A program made the position numbers and the translations under genes. The notes beneath the pieces are model-generated. The model was not told the origin of the DNA, ran no database searches, and saw only the letters and a program-made list of their open reading frames with translations. Below are positions 22,480-32,896 of a DNA stretch of 42,127 nt, piece by piece. The first letter of the stretch is position 1. Each line of letters begins with the position of its first letter. Source of the DNA: Streptomyces echinoruber (GTDB lineage: Bacteria; Actinomycetota; Actinomycetes; Streptomycetales; Streptomycetaceae); contig NZ_BMWH01000041.1 of NCBI RefSeq assembly GCF_014651135.1, positions 1-42,127 of the forward strand. The letters are read 5' to 3'.

Positions 22480-22800
22480 CGGCCGCTGCTCGAACCAGTC
22501 GAAGGCCGCGCCGCCCTCGGTGGCGGACAGGCCGATCACCCTCCCCGTGAACCCGGTGGCGACCTGCGTGGACAGGTACCGCCCGTCGAGTTCGGCCGGC
22601 GGCAGCACCCCCGCCGGGGTCTCGACGGAGAAGGCGAGGGTGCCGGGACCGCCCGCGCGCAGCCCGGGCGCCCGCCCGGAGTCGTGACCGTGGGCGACGG
22701 CACCTCGCCGGTACGGATCCCGACCGCGAGGACGAGCGGCCCCGCCGGCACCGGGTGCTCGGCGACGCGCTTCACGAGGGACTGCAGGGGGCCGGTCGGA
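22470..22800 (-). pseudogene. Relic of a GH43 beta-xylosidase C-terminal domain
   Basis: Read on the minus strand, one frame gives LQSLVKRVAEHPVPAGPLVLAVGIRTGEV, and after about 22690 another frame gives GPGTLAFSVETPAG, GRYLSTQVATGFTGRVIG and AAFDWFEQRP. The second part resembles the closing beta-sandwich (FDWFEYRP-type ending) of family 43 glycoside hydrolases. No start codon, catalytic five-bladed propeller or single intact frame is present, so this is a truncated, frameshifted remnant of a gene whose main part is missing. Upstream DNA is replaced by 17-bp repeats. The similarity is from memory of the family ending and should be searched. Confidence 0.5.
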
Positions 22801-22831
22801 GCAGGACAAGACCGGTCCGGCGGACCCCGCC

Positions 22832-22914
22832 CGGGCGCGATCCCCGCTCGGGCGCGATCTTCGCTCGGGCGCGATCCGCGACCGGCCCGATCCGTGACCG
22901 ACCCGATCCGCGCG
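22832..22914. repeat. 17-bp tandem repeat
   Basis: Three close copies at 22832-22848, 22849-22865 and 22866-22882 share CGGGCGCGATC; two more diverged 16-17 base units follow to 22914. The array lies between the GH43 relic and the DUF1707 gene, where it may mark a deletion scar. Confidence 0.8.
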
Positions 22915-22949
22915 CCCGCGCCCGGATCGCCCCGAGCCGATCGGTCCCG

Positions 22950-23552
22950 TCACCTGCCGAAGATCCGCCGCGCCGGGCGCGCCACCACCTTGCCGTAGCC
23001 CAGCTCCCCGCGTATCGCGATCCGCAGGTCGACGGGCGCGCCGGGGGCGGTGGCCGGGCGGACCCTGACCTTGCCGTACTCGACGACCAGACCGTCGGTG
23101 TCGATCACGATGCCGGGCCGGGTCAGCAGTCTCAGCGTGCCGAAGCGCAGGTCCAGGTCGATCTCCAGCGCGTGGTGCGGGATCACCGCGCGGGTGAAGT
23201 CGAGCACCACCTCGCCCAGGGAGGACACGATCTCCATCCGGCGCGGCACCACCCAGCCGTCGTCCCGCCGGGCCGAGCCGCCTCGCTGCTCGATGCGCAC
23301 GACGTCCGCGGCCACCGGGCCGTCCTCGGGCAGGTCCGCCGTCAGTCCCGCCAGCTCCCCCAGCGTGCGGGCGGACAGGGCGGCCCCCACCCGCTCGCCC
23401 AGCTCCTCCACCGTGAGCCGTCCCTCGCCCGCGGCGACGCGCAGCACGTCCACCACCCGGTCCCGGTCCGCGTCCGAGGCCCGCAGCGCGGGCGCCGCCC
23501 CGGCACCCGCGGGCCGGCCCGCCGTACTCCCCGCCTCAGACACCCTCGCCAC
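22950..23552 (-). CDS. DUF1707 SHOCT-like domain protein
   Basis: The 200-residue product has a DUF1707 domain near residues 23-75 (LRASDADRDRVVDVLRVAAGEGRLTVEEL and GELAGLTADLP) followed by a LiaF-like beta domain (MEIVSSLGEVVLDFTRA, then IDLDLRFGTLRLLTRPG). No membrane segment is seen. Related proteins are linked to envelope-stress responses, but this role is inferred. The GTG at 23552 has GAGGAGGG about seven bases upstream and is preferred over the ATG at 23582, which lies next to TATAAC promoter-like sequence. It is divergent from the molbindin-type regulator. Confidence 0.88.
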   Translation of the reverse strand: MARVSEAGSTAGRPAGAGAAPALRASDADRDRVVDVLRVAAGEGRLTVEELGERVGAALSARTLGELAGLTADLPEDGPVAADVVRIEQRGGSARRDDGWVVPRRMEIVSSLGEVVLDFTRAVIPHHALEIDLDLRFGTLRLLTRPGIVIDTDGLVVEYGKVRVRPATAPGAPVDLRIAIRGELGYGKVVARPARRIFGR

Positions 23553-23585
23553 CTCGTCGCCCTCCTCGCCGCCACCGGTCATTGA

Positions 23586-23602
23586 GTTATATCGCGTTAT
23601 AC
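23586..23602. promoter_or_regulatory. Candidate operator shared by DUF1707 and molbindin regulator genes
   Basis: GTTATA occurs at 23586-23591 and again at 23596-23601, ten bases apart, in direct orientation. The whole also reads as an imperfect palindrome, TATAT-CGCG-TTATA (12 of 14). This is the only AT-rich element between two divergent genes. The BldC-like helix-turn-helix of the neighbouring regulator is a likely ligand. Confidence 0.5.
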
Positions 23603-23657
23603 CTGACGACCGGTCCCCCGTCCACAGTTCCCGGCGCGGCGTCCTATCGTGACGCGC

Positions 23658-24053
23658 ATGCAGTCCTACACGATCGGCCAGGCCGCGCGGCTGCTCGGCG
23701 TCAGCCCGGACACCGCGCGCCGGTGGGCGGACGCGGGCCGGATCCCGACCCACCGCGACGACAGCGGCCGCCGGCTCATCGACGGGCGGGACCTCGCCGC
23801 CTTCTCCGTCGAGCTGGCCAGGTCCGGGGTGGGCGAGGAGGAGCCGTCGTACACCTCGGTGCGCAACGCCTTCCCCGGCATCGTCACCGCGATCAAGCTG
23901 GGCGACGTCGCGGCCCAGGTGGAGATCCAGGCGGGCCCCCACCGGCTGGTGTCGCTGCTGACCCGGGAGGCCGTGGAGGAGCTCGGCCTCGAGGTCGGCA
24001 TGGAGGCCACCGCCCGGGTGAAGTCGACCAACGTCCACATCGACCGCACCTGA
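23658..24053 (+). CDS. HTH-TOBE molybdate-binding regulator
   Basis: The 131-residue protein joins a MerR/BldC-like helix-turn-helix (SYTIGQAARLLGVSPDTARRW, residues 3-23, to about 50) with a C-terminal TOBE (molbindin) domain (SVRNAFPGIVTAIKLGDVAAQV, near residues 67-88; closing ARVKSTNVHID). It should bind molybdate or tungstate and regulate Mo uptake, here the modABC operon 410 bases downstream. TATCGT lies seven bases before the ATG with no Shine-Dalgarno sequence, so translation is probably leaderless. It is a functional counterpart of ModE with a different DNA-binding domain. Confidence 0.92.
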   Translation: MQSYTIGQAARLLGVSPDTARRWADAGRIPTHRDDSGRRLIDGRDLAAFSVELARSGVGEEEPSYTSVRNAFPGIVTAIKLGDVAAQVEIQAGPHRLVSLLTREAVEELGLEVGMEATARVKSTNVHIDRT

Positions 24054-24463
24054 GCGGCGGCCCCGCGGCCCTGGCCGTACCGGCCCCTCGGCCGTCCGTC
24101 GGTTCCCGGCGCGCGGCTGCTCCACGGGACCGGCGGCCGGTCCGGGGCCGGGCACCGCCGCGGCCGCCGGTCCGGCGACCGCTCCGCCGGGGGCGGGCTC
24201 GGGTCGTGCCTGGAACATGGGTCGGCCTCCGGGCAAGGGAGCTCGGGATCGGCACGACGGGCCCCCTCCCCTTCAGTTGACCGACTCAAGTGGGCCGGCT
24301 TCCGGGCAGCCCGGGAGGCCACTCCGGTTCACGTGAGCGCATCTGCGGCCCGAATTCCATGATCGAACCGGCTCGTGCGGTACGACAGCGAATCTACGCC
24401 TCGCATCTGCGGCAGTATCATCGCCGTACGGCCGGCCCGCGGCCGTGACAGGAGGGGTGGCCC
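24054..24463. other. Intergenic region upstream of modA
   Basis: This 410-base spacer has no likely gene. It holds a hairpin (24289-24323) and two exact copies of GCATCTGCGGC at 24339-24349 and 24403-24413, which may belong to the modA promoter or operator region. Confidence 0.5.
24289..24323. terminator. Hairpin between the regulator and modA
   Basis: AGTGGGCC and GGCCACT pair with one bulge around an inner CCGGG-CAG-CCCGG stem. It could end transcription from the regulator gene, though it lies 235 bases beyond its stop. Confidence 0.4.
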
Positions 24464-25324
24464 GTGACGACCCGTACCGTGCGCCGGACCGGCCGGACAC
24501 TGCAGGCGGCCGGCGCGGGAGCCGCCGCGCTGCTGGCCCTGAGCGCCTGCTCCTCCTCCGGCGACGCGTCGTCGTCCGCCCCGCGGTCCTCCGGATCGGC
24601 CGCGGCATCGGGCACGGCTGCGAGTGCGGCTTCGGGCGCGAAACGGCTCTCCGGGACGGTGACCGTCTTCGCCGCGGCCTCGCTGAAGGAGAGCTTCACG
24701 ACCCTGGGCAAGGAGTTCGAGAAGGACCACCCCGGCACCAAGGTCACCTTCAACTTCGGCGGCAGCGACACCCTCGCCGCGAACATCACCGCCGGCGCCC
24801 CCGCCGACGTCTTCGCCGCCGCCTCCCCGAAGACGATGGGGATCGTGACGGGCGAGAAGGACACGGCCGGTCCGCCCGTCACCTTCGTCCGCAACCGGCT
24901 GGAGATCGCCACCCTGCCGGGCAACCCCGACCACATCTCCTCCCTGAAGGACCTCACCCGGTCCGGCCTGAAGGTCGTGCTGTGCGCCAAGACGGTGCCG
25001 TGCGGCGCCGCCGCCCAAAAGGCCCTGGACGCCGGCGGGCTGAAGGTGACGCCGGTCTCCTACGAGCAGGACGTCAAGAGCGCCCTGACGAAGGTCGAAC
25101 TGAAGGAGGCCGACGCGGCCGTCGTCTACAAGACCGACGTGAAGGCGGCCGGCGGCAAGGTGGAGGGCGTGACCTTCCCCGAGTCGGCCCGGGCCGTCAA
25201 CGACTACCCGATCGCCCTGCTGAAGAACGCCCCCAACCCGGACGCCGCCCGGGCCTTCATCGCCCTGGTGCGGTCCGCCGAGGGCCGGGGGGTGCTGACG
25301 CGGGCCGGCTTCCTCGCCCCGTGA
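24464..25324 (+). CDS. modA: Molybdate ABC transporter substrate-binding lipoprotein ModA
   Basis: The 286-residue product captures molybdate outside the cell. A hydrophobic signal ends in the lipobox LSAC, followed by a Ser/Ala-rich linker to about residue 60. The family blocks VTVFAAASLKESFTTLGKEF, NFGGSDTLAANITAGAPADVF and AVVYKTDVKAAGG are present; Ser residues in AAASL and GGSD are anion-binding positions. The GTG start has GGAGGGG about nine bases upstream. Its stop overlaps the GTG of modB (GTGA), implying coupled translation. The molbindin regulator lies upstream. Confidence 0.96.
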   Translation: MTTRTVRRTGRTLQAAGAGAAALLALSACSSSGDASSSAPRSSGSAAASGTAASAASGAKRLSGTVTVFAAASLKESFTTLGKEFEKDHPGTKVTFNFGGSDTLAANITAGAPADVFAAASPKTMGIVTGEKDTAGPPVTFVRNRLEIATLPGNPDHISSLKDLTRSGLKVVLCAKTVPCGAAAQKALDAGGLKVTPVSYEQDVKSALTKVELKEADAAVVYKTDVKAAGGKVEGVTFPESARAVNDYPIALLKNAPNPDAARAFIALVRSAEGRGVLTRAGFLAP

Positions 25325-26175
25325 CCGCACCGCGTCCCTCCACCGCGGTCGGCGCCCCCACGGGCGGGCCGCGGCGCGGCCGGGTCCGGGCACCGGGCCG
25401 CGGTGTGCCCCTGCCGCTGCTGGTGCCGGCCCTGGCCGGCCTCGCCTTCCTGCTGCTGCCCCTCCTCGCCCTGCTCCTGCGGACCCCCTGGCGCAGCCTG
25501 CCGGACCAGCTGACCAGTGCGGAGGTGTGGCAGGCGCTGCGGCTGTCCCTGGTCAGCGCGACCGCCGCCACCGCCGTCAGCCTGGTGCTCGGGGTGCCGC
25601 TGGCCTGGCTGCTGGCCCGCGTCGACTTCCCCGGCCGCGGCCTGCTGCGGGCCCTGGTGACCCTGCCGCTCGTCCTGCCGCCGGTGGTGGGCGGTGTGGC
25701 GCTGCTGCTGGCGCTCGGCCGCAACGGCGTGGCCGGACGGTGGCTGGACGACTGGTTCGGCGTCACGCTGCCGTTCACCACCGCGGGAGTCGTCGTCGCC
25801 GAGGCGTTCGTGGCGATGCCGTTCCTCGTCATCAGCGTGGAGGGCACGCTGCGCGCCGCCGACCCGCGCTACGAGGAGGCCGCGACGACCCTGGGCGCGT
25901 CCCGCTTCACCGCGTTCCGCCGGGTCACCCTGCCGCTGATCGCCCCCGGCGTCGCGGCCGGCGCCGTCCTGGCCTGGGCGCGGGCGCTCGGCGAGTTCGG
26001 CGCGACGATCACCTTCGCCGGCAACTTCCCCGGCCGTACGCAGACCATGCCGCTCGCGGTCTATCTCGCCCTGCAGAACGACCCGGCCGCGGCCATCGCC
26101 CTGAGCCTGGTCCTGCTGGCCGTCTCGATCTCGGTCCTGGCCGGGCTGCGGGACCGCTGGATGACGACGCGATGA
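25321..26175 (+). CDS. modB: Molybdate ABC transporter permease ModB
   Basis: This 284-residue inner-membrane permease has about six transmembrane segments after a cytoplasmic N-terminus. LGVPLAWLLARVDFPGR and LVLPPVVGGVALLLALG are typical of ModB, and the ATPase-coupling EAA loop is EEAATTLGASRFTAFRRVTLP. The start GTG overlaps the modA stop. At its 3' end the stop overlaps an ATG (ATGA) that begins a 41-codon frame, not modC itself. Confidence 0.96.
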   Translation: MTAPRPSTAVGAPTGGPRRGRVRAPGRGVPLPLLVPALAGLAFLLLPLLALLLRTPWRSLPDQLTSAEVWQALRLSLVSATAATAVSLVLGVPLAWLLARVDFPGRGLLRALVTLPLVLPPVVGGVALLLALGRNGVAGRWLDDWFGVTLPFTTAGVVVAEAFVAMPFLVISVEGTLRAADPRYEEAATTLGASRFTAFRRVTLPLIAPGVAAGAVLAWARALGEFGATITFAGNFPGRTQTMPLAVYLALQNDPAAAIALSLVLLAVSISVLAGLRDRWMTTR

Positions 26176-26297
26176 GCCCTACGACGACACGCGCGCCGGT
26201 CCCCGGGCCCGCCACGTCCGGCCGCGCTCAGCCCGCCCCGCCCGGCCCCGCCTCGCGCGCCGCCGGCCCGCACGACGTCTGGACGAGCACCCCATGA
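26172..26297 (+). CDS. 41-codon bridging ORF between modB and modC
   Basis: An ATG at 26172 overlaps the modB stop (ATGA), and the frame ends in a TGA at 26295-26297 that overlaps the modC ATG (ATGA again). The 41 residues are rich in Pro, Ala, Thr and Gly with no recognised domain. Both junctions have the form used for termination-reinitiation. It may keep ribosomes moving to modC across a 118-base gap; a functional peptide is possible but unsupported by composition. Confidence 0.45.
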   Translation: MSPTTTRAPVPGPATSGRAQPAPPGPASRAAGPHDVWTSTP

Positions 26298-27373
26298 CCG
26301 ACCTCGCCGCCCCGCGGACCGGCGTCACCGCCGGCCAGGGCCTCGACGCGCACCTCGTCGTCGACCGCGGCGGCTTCCGCCTGGACGTCCGTCTGCGTGC
26401 CGCCTCCGGCGACGTCGTGGCGCTGCTCGGCCCGAACGGCGCCGGCAAGACCACCGCCCTGCGGGCGCTCGCCGGCCTCGTCCCGCAGGCCGGCGGTCAC
26501 CTGCGGCTGGACGGCACGTCGCTGGACCGCACTCCTCCGCAGTCCCGCCCGGTCGGCGTCGTCTTCCAGGACTACCTGCTCTTCCCGCACCTCACCGCCC
26601 TGGACAATGTGGCGTTCGGGCCGCGCTGCCGGGGCGCGAGCAGGGCGGCGGCCCGCGCGCTGGCCGCCGAGTGGCTGGCCCGCCTGGGCCTCACCGATCA
26701 CGCGGGCGCCAAGCCGCGCCACCTCTCCGGCGGCCAGGCCCAGCGTGTCGCGCTCGCCCGGGCCCTGGCCACGCACCCCCGGCTGCTGCTCCTGGACGAG
26801 CCGCTCGCCGCGCTGGACGCCCGCACCCGTCTGGAGGTCCGCGCCCAGCTCCGCCGTCACCTGGCGGACTTCGAGGCGGTCGCCGTCCTCGTCACGCACG
26901 ACCCGCTGGACGCGATGGTGCTGGCGGACCGGCTGGTCGTCGTCGAGGACGGCCGCGTCGTCCAGGAGGGCACCCCCGCCGACATCGCCCGCCGCCCCCG
27001 CACCGACTACATCGCCCGGCTCGTCGGCCTGAACCTGTACCGCGGCGAGGCGGACGGCCACACGGTACGGCTCGACGCCGGGCCCGCCCTCACCACCACC
27101 GAGGACCTCTCCGGCCCGGTCTTCGTCGCCTTCCCACCGAGCGCGGTCACCCTCCACCGGGAGCGGCCCGCCGGCTCCAGCGCCCGCAACCTGTGGCGCT
27201 GCGAGGTCGCGGGCCTGGAGACGCACGGCGACCAGATCCGCGCCGACCTCACCGGCGAACTCCCGCTCGCCGCCGATCTGACCACGGCCGCCGCGGCGGA
27301 CCTCGGCCTGCATCCGGGCGCACCGGTCTGGGCGGCCGTCAAGGCGACCCAGACCCACGCGTACCCGGCCTGA
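26294..27373 (+). CDS. modC: Molybdate ABC transporter ATP-binding protein ModC
   Basis: The 359-residue ATPase powers molybdate import. Walker A is GPNGAGKTT (about residues 47-55), the Q-loop VVFQDYLLFPHL, the signature LSGGQAQRVALARAL, Walker B LLLLDEPLAALD and the switch VTHD. The C-terminal part contains a TOBE-like segment (RNLWRCEVAGLETHGDQIRA), as in ModC. No strong Shine-Dalgarno sequence precedes the ATG, in line with coupling through the short upstream frame. It is convergent with gcvP. Confidence 0.95.
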   Translation: MTDLAAPRTGVTAGQGLDAHLVVDRGGFRLDVRLRAASGDVVALLGPNGAGKTTALRALAGLVPQAGGHLRLDGTSLDRTPPQSRPVGVVFQDYLLFPHLTALDNVAFGPRCRGASRAAARALAAEWLARLGLTDHAGAKPRHLSGGQAQRVALARALATHPRLLLLDEPLAALDARTRLEVRAQLRRHLADFEAVAVLVTHDPLDAMVLADRLVVVEDGRVVQEGTPADIARRPRTDYIARLVGLNLYRGEADGHTVRLDAGPALTTTEDLSGPVFVAFPPSAVTLHRERPAGSSARNLWRCEVAGLETHGDQIRADLTGELPLAADLTTAAAADLGLHPGAPVWAAVKATQTHAYPA

Positions 27374-27433
27374 CCTCCTCCCCGGCCCGCCTCCCCGCCG
27401 GGCCCGACCCGTCTGCCGGCCCGACATGCGGAA

Positions 27434-27460
27434 GGGCTCCGCCCTGCCCGGACGGAGCCC
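27434..27460. terminator. Bidirectional hairpin between modC and gcvP
   Basis: GGGCTCCG (27434-27441) pairs with CGGAGCCC (27453-27460) around an 11-base loop. It sits midway between two convergent stop codons and can serve both. Confidence 0.75.
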
Positions 27461-27487
27461 CACCGACGTGCCGTGCCCGGCCCCGCG

Positions 27488-30373
<2,886 letters not shown>

Positions 30374-30435
30374 GGGCGGAGGCCTCCTGGTCTGACGCGA
30401 CCTGCGAAGGGCACCACGGAGCGGGTACCCCGAGG

Positions 30436-30642
30436 GCCTCCCCCTCTGTCATCCGGACCTGAGAGCTTCACCGGGCCGCTGCGCGGATCCCGGCTTTCAC
30501 CGTCGGTGAGAGCGGGAGCCGCCGGCACCCGCTCTGCTTTCCAGAGTGACCTCACCCGTGCGGTACGTGGGCCTGAGAGATTCCGGGGAGGGTTTGCTCC
30601 TTCGGCGCCTCCGGCGGTGCCGGGGGACTCTCCCGCACGGGG
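30436..30642 (-). promoter_or_regulatory. Tandem glycine riboswitch upstream of gcvP
   Basis: Two gcvT-type aptamers are visible on the minus strand. The first (about 30642-30530) has GGGAGAG, then GCGCCGAAGGAGCAA, ATCTCTCAGGC and CTCTGGAAAGCAGAG. The second (about 30530-30436) has GGTGAAAGCC, AGCTCTCAGGT and GATGACAGAG. The aptamers follow each other closely in the 5' leader of gcvP, as in known cooperative tandem glycine riboswitches. It should activate gcvP when glycine is in excess. Boundaries are approximate. Confidence 0.93.
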
Positions 30643-30784
30643 TCTGCAGCCGTTTGCCAGCCTACCAGCGGGCACCACTCCCGGAACCTCGAGTGGCCGC
30701 CTCCCGGATTGTGCTCTTTCGTAGTGCTTAGTAGCTCTCACGGCTGAGGTGCGACCAAGCAGGATGCGACCAGGAGGTGGGCCC

Positions 30785-31156
30785 GTGCAGACCGACATCG
30801 ATCCGCGCAGCCTGATCGGCCGCAAGGCCTTCGACCGCAACGGCGTCAAGATCGGCACGGTGGACGAGGTCTACCTCGACGACGCCACCGGCGTACCGGA
30901 GTGGGCCGCCATACGCACCGGCCTGTTCTCCCGGGACGCCTTCGTCCCCCTGGAACCCAGCGAGCTGGTCGACGGCGTCCTGCGCGTCCCGTTCGACCGC
31001 GCCCTCGTCAAGGACGCCCCCGACCTCGGCGTCGGCCGCCACCTCTCCCCCGAGCAGGAGCTCCAGCTCTACCACCACTACGGCCTCGACGCCGCCCCGC
31101 CGTCCCCGGCCCCCGACCGGGACTTCGGCACCCTGGCGGGCAAGGACGAGCCCTGA
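30785..31156 (+). CDS. PRC-barrel domain protein
   Basis: This 123-residue protein carries a PRC-barrel: LIGRKAFDRNGVKIGTVDEVYLDD at residues 10-33 and WAAIRTGLFSRDAFVPLE just after. The C-terminal part (HLSPEQELQLYHHYG) is a common tail of actinobacterial members. PRC-barrels bind protein or RNA partners (as in RimM and photosynthetic reaction centre H); the role here is unknown. The GTG at 30785 follows GGAGGTG by about six bases. It is divergent from gcvP, and the two promoters share the region beyond the riboswitch. Confidence 0.9.
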   Translation: MQTDIDPRSLIGRKAFDRNGVKIGTVDEVYLDDATGVPEWAAIRTGLFSRDAFVPLEPSELVDGVLRVPFDRALVKDAPDLGVGRHLSPEQELQLYHHYGLDAAPPSPAPDRDFGTLAGKDEP

Positions 31157-31193
31157 GGGCACCGGGCCACCGCCACCCCCGAGAGCACCGGAC

Positions 31194-31273
31194 GGCCCGG
31201 ACCTCCGCCGGTCATCCCGCGAAGGTGGCAAATGGCCCGGACTTGCGCCGATCGCCCGTGAGAGTGGCGGGCG
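31194..31273. repeat. 40-bp imperfect tandem duplication
   Basis: 31194-31233 and 31234-31273 both open with GGCCCGGAC and share CGCCG and GTGGC at the same spacing, with one small indel. It lies between the convergent PRC-barrel and DNA polymerase IV genes. Confidence 0.6.
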
Positions 31274-31337
31274 GTCCTGTCTTCCCTCCGCCCGCGCGGG
31301 CCGGCTCCGACGGCGCGGCGCGGGGACACTGGCCTCG

Positions 31338-32813
31338 TCATCGGCGCCCGTCCCCTTCCCCGTCCCCCGCTCCGGCGGCGACGGGCCACGCGCCGCCCAC
31401 CGGACCCGCGGGGCGGGCCGGTCCGGCCGTCCCGCCTTCCTCCGCCCCGGTCGTCCCGCTCTCCCCGGATCCGTGCGGCGCCGGCGGTACCAGCGGCAAC
31501 GGCTCCGCGGGTTCCAGGTCCGGGTCGTCGATCCGGAACGTGCGCACCCGCCCCGGCCGCGAGTCCGGCGTCTCGAACCGCACGGTGACCCGCCCCAGCC
31601 CGCTGCCCTGGACCCATCCGTGCCCGTACTCGGCGTGCCGGACGTCGTGTCCCGCGAGCCAGCGGCGCTCGGCGGGCCCACGCTCCCCCTCCTGCGCCGC
31701 CTCGGCCGGGTCCTCCCGCCCGTCCTCCTCCGTGCGCTCCCCCGCCGCCTGCGCGAACAGGTCCTCCTGCGTGTAGTCGGCCAGCCCGCTGACGCCCACG
31801 CCCAGCAGCCGCACCCCGCCGGTGGTGTCGACCGAGTCGAGCAGCCGGGCGGCCGCCTCCCGCACGACGGCCGGGTCGTCGGTGGGCCCGCGCAGGGTCT
31901 CGGACCGGGTGAGCGTGGAGAAGTCGTACCGGCGCACCTTCAGCACGATGGTCCGGCCGGACAGCCCGGCCTCCCGCAGCCGCCGCACGCAGCGGTCGGC
32001 CAGCCGCCGCACCTCCACCCCGATCCGGATCCGGTCGTGGAGGTCCACGTCGTAGGTGTCCTCCACGGACACCGACTTCGCCTCCCGCTCGGCGACCACG
32101 GGCCGCTCGTCTCGCGCCAGGGCCATGGCGTACAGCGCGTGCCCGTGCGCCTTGCCCAGCAGCCGTACGAGCTCGTCCTCGCCCGCCTCGACGAGCTCGT
32201 CGACGGTGGTGATCCCGGCCCGCCGCAGGTGGTCGCCGGTGGCCGGGCCCACGCCCGGCAGCGTGCGGACCGGCATCGGGCCGAGCAGCGCCCGCTCGGT
32301 GCCCGGCTCGATGACGACCAGCCCGTCCGGCTTGGCCTGCTCGGAGGCGATCTTGGCGAGCATCTTGGAGGCGGCGAGCCCGACCGAGCCGGTGAGCCCG
32401 GTGACGGCCCGGATGTCCGCGCGCAGCTTCGCGCCCACCAGCCGCGCCGACTCCTCGTCCCAGGCTGCTCCCCCGGCCTCCAGATCCACGAACGCCTCGT
32501 CCAGACTGAGCGGCTCCACCAGCGGCGACAGCTCCCGCAGCAGCCCCATGACCTGCTCGCTGATCGCCCGGTAGAAGCCGAATCGCGGCACCAGGTACGC
32601 GGCGTGCGGCGCCAGCCGGCGGGCCTGGGACATCGGCATCGCCGAGTGGACCCCGAACACCCGGGCCTCGTAGGAGGCGGTGGCGACCACGCCGCGCGGC
32701 CCGAGTCCGCCCACGACGACGGCCTTCCCGCGCAGGCTCGGTTTGGCCGCCTGCTCCGCCGAGGCGTAGAAGGCGTCCATGTCGAGATGCAAAATCGTGG
32801 GCGCGGTTCTCAC
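31338..32813 (-). CDS. dinB: DNA polymerase IV (DinB, Y-family)
   Basis: This 491-residue translesion polymerase copies damaged DNA. Catalytic acids are in HLDMDAFYAS (Asp11, Asp13) and SLDEAFVDL (Asp105, Glu106); the thumb helix-hairpin-helix is VRTLPGVGPATGDHLRRAGI. QEDLF near residue 355 fits a sliding-clamp binding motif. After it comes an extra domain typical of actinobacterial members (HDVRHAEYGHGWVQGSGLGRV, then VRFETPDSRPGRVRTF) and a disordered Gly/Pro/Ala tail. The GTG start has AAGG very close upstream. Some actinomycetes have two DinB proteins, so the name carries family-level weight. Confidence 0.95.
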   Translation of the reverse strand: MRTAPTILHLDMDAFYASAEQAAKPSLRGKAVVVGGLGPRGVVATASYEARVFGVHSAMPMSQARRLAPHAAYLVPRFGFYRAISEQVMGLLRELSPLVEPLSLDEAFVDLEAGGAAWDEESARLVGAKLRADIRAVTGLTGSVGLAASKMLAKIASEQAKPDGLVVIEPGTERALLGPMPVRTLPGVGPATGDHLRRAGITTVDELVEAGEDELVRLLGKAHGHALYAMALARDERPVVAEREAKSVSVEDTYDVDLHDRIRIGVEVRRLADRCVRRLREAGLSGRTIVLKVRRYDFSTLTRSETLRGPTDDPAVVREAAARLLDSVDTTGGVRLLGVGVSGLADYTQEDLFAQAAGERTEEDGREDPAEAAQEGERGPAERRWLAGHDVRHAEYGHGWVQGSGLGRVTVRFETPDSRPGRVRTFRIDDPDLEPAEPLPLVPPAPHGSGESGTTGAEEGGTAGPARPAGPVGGAWPVAAGAGDGEGDGRR

Positions 32814-32896
32814 GCCTTCGATGCTGCCCTACGCCACTGACAACGTCCCGGCCGCCACTGCCAACGCCCCCGCTCGCACCGGTCGGCGCGGCCGGC

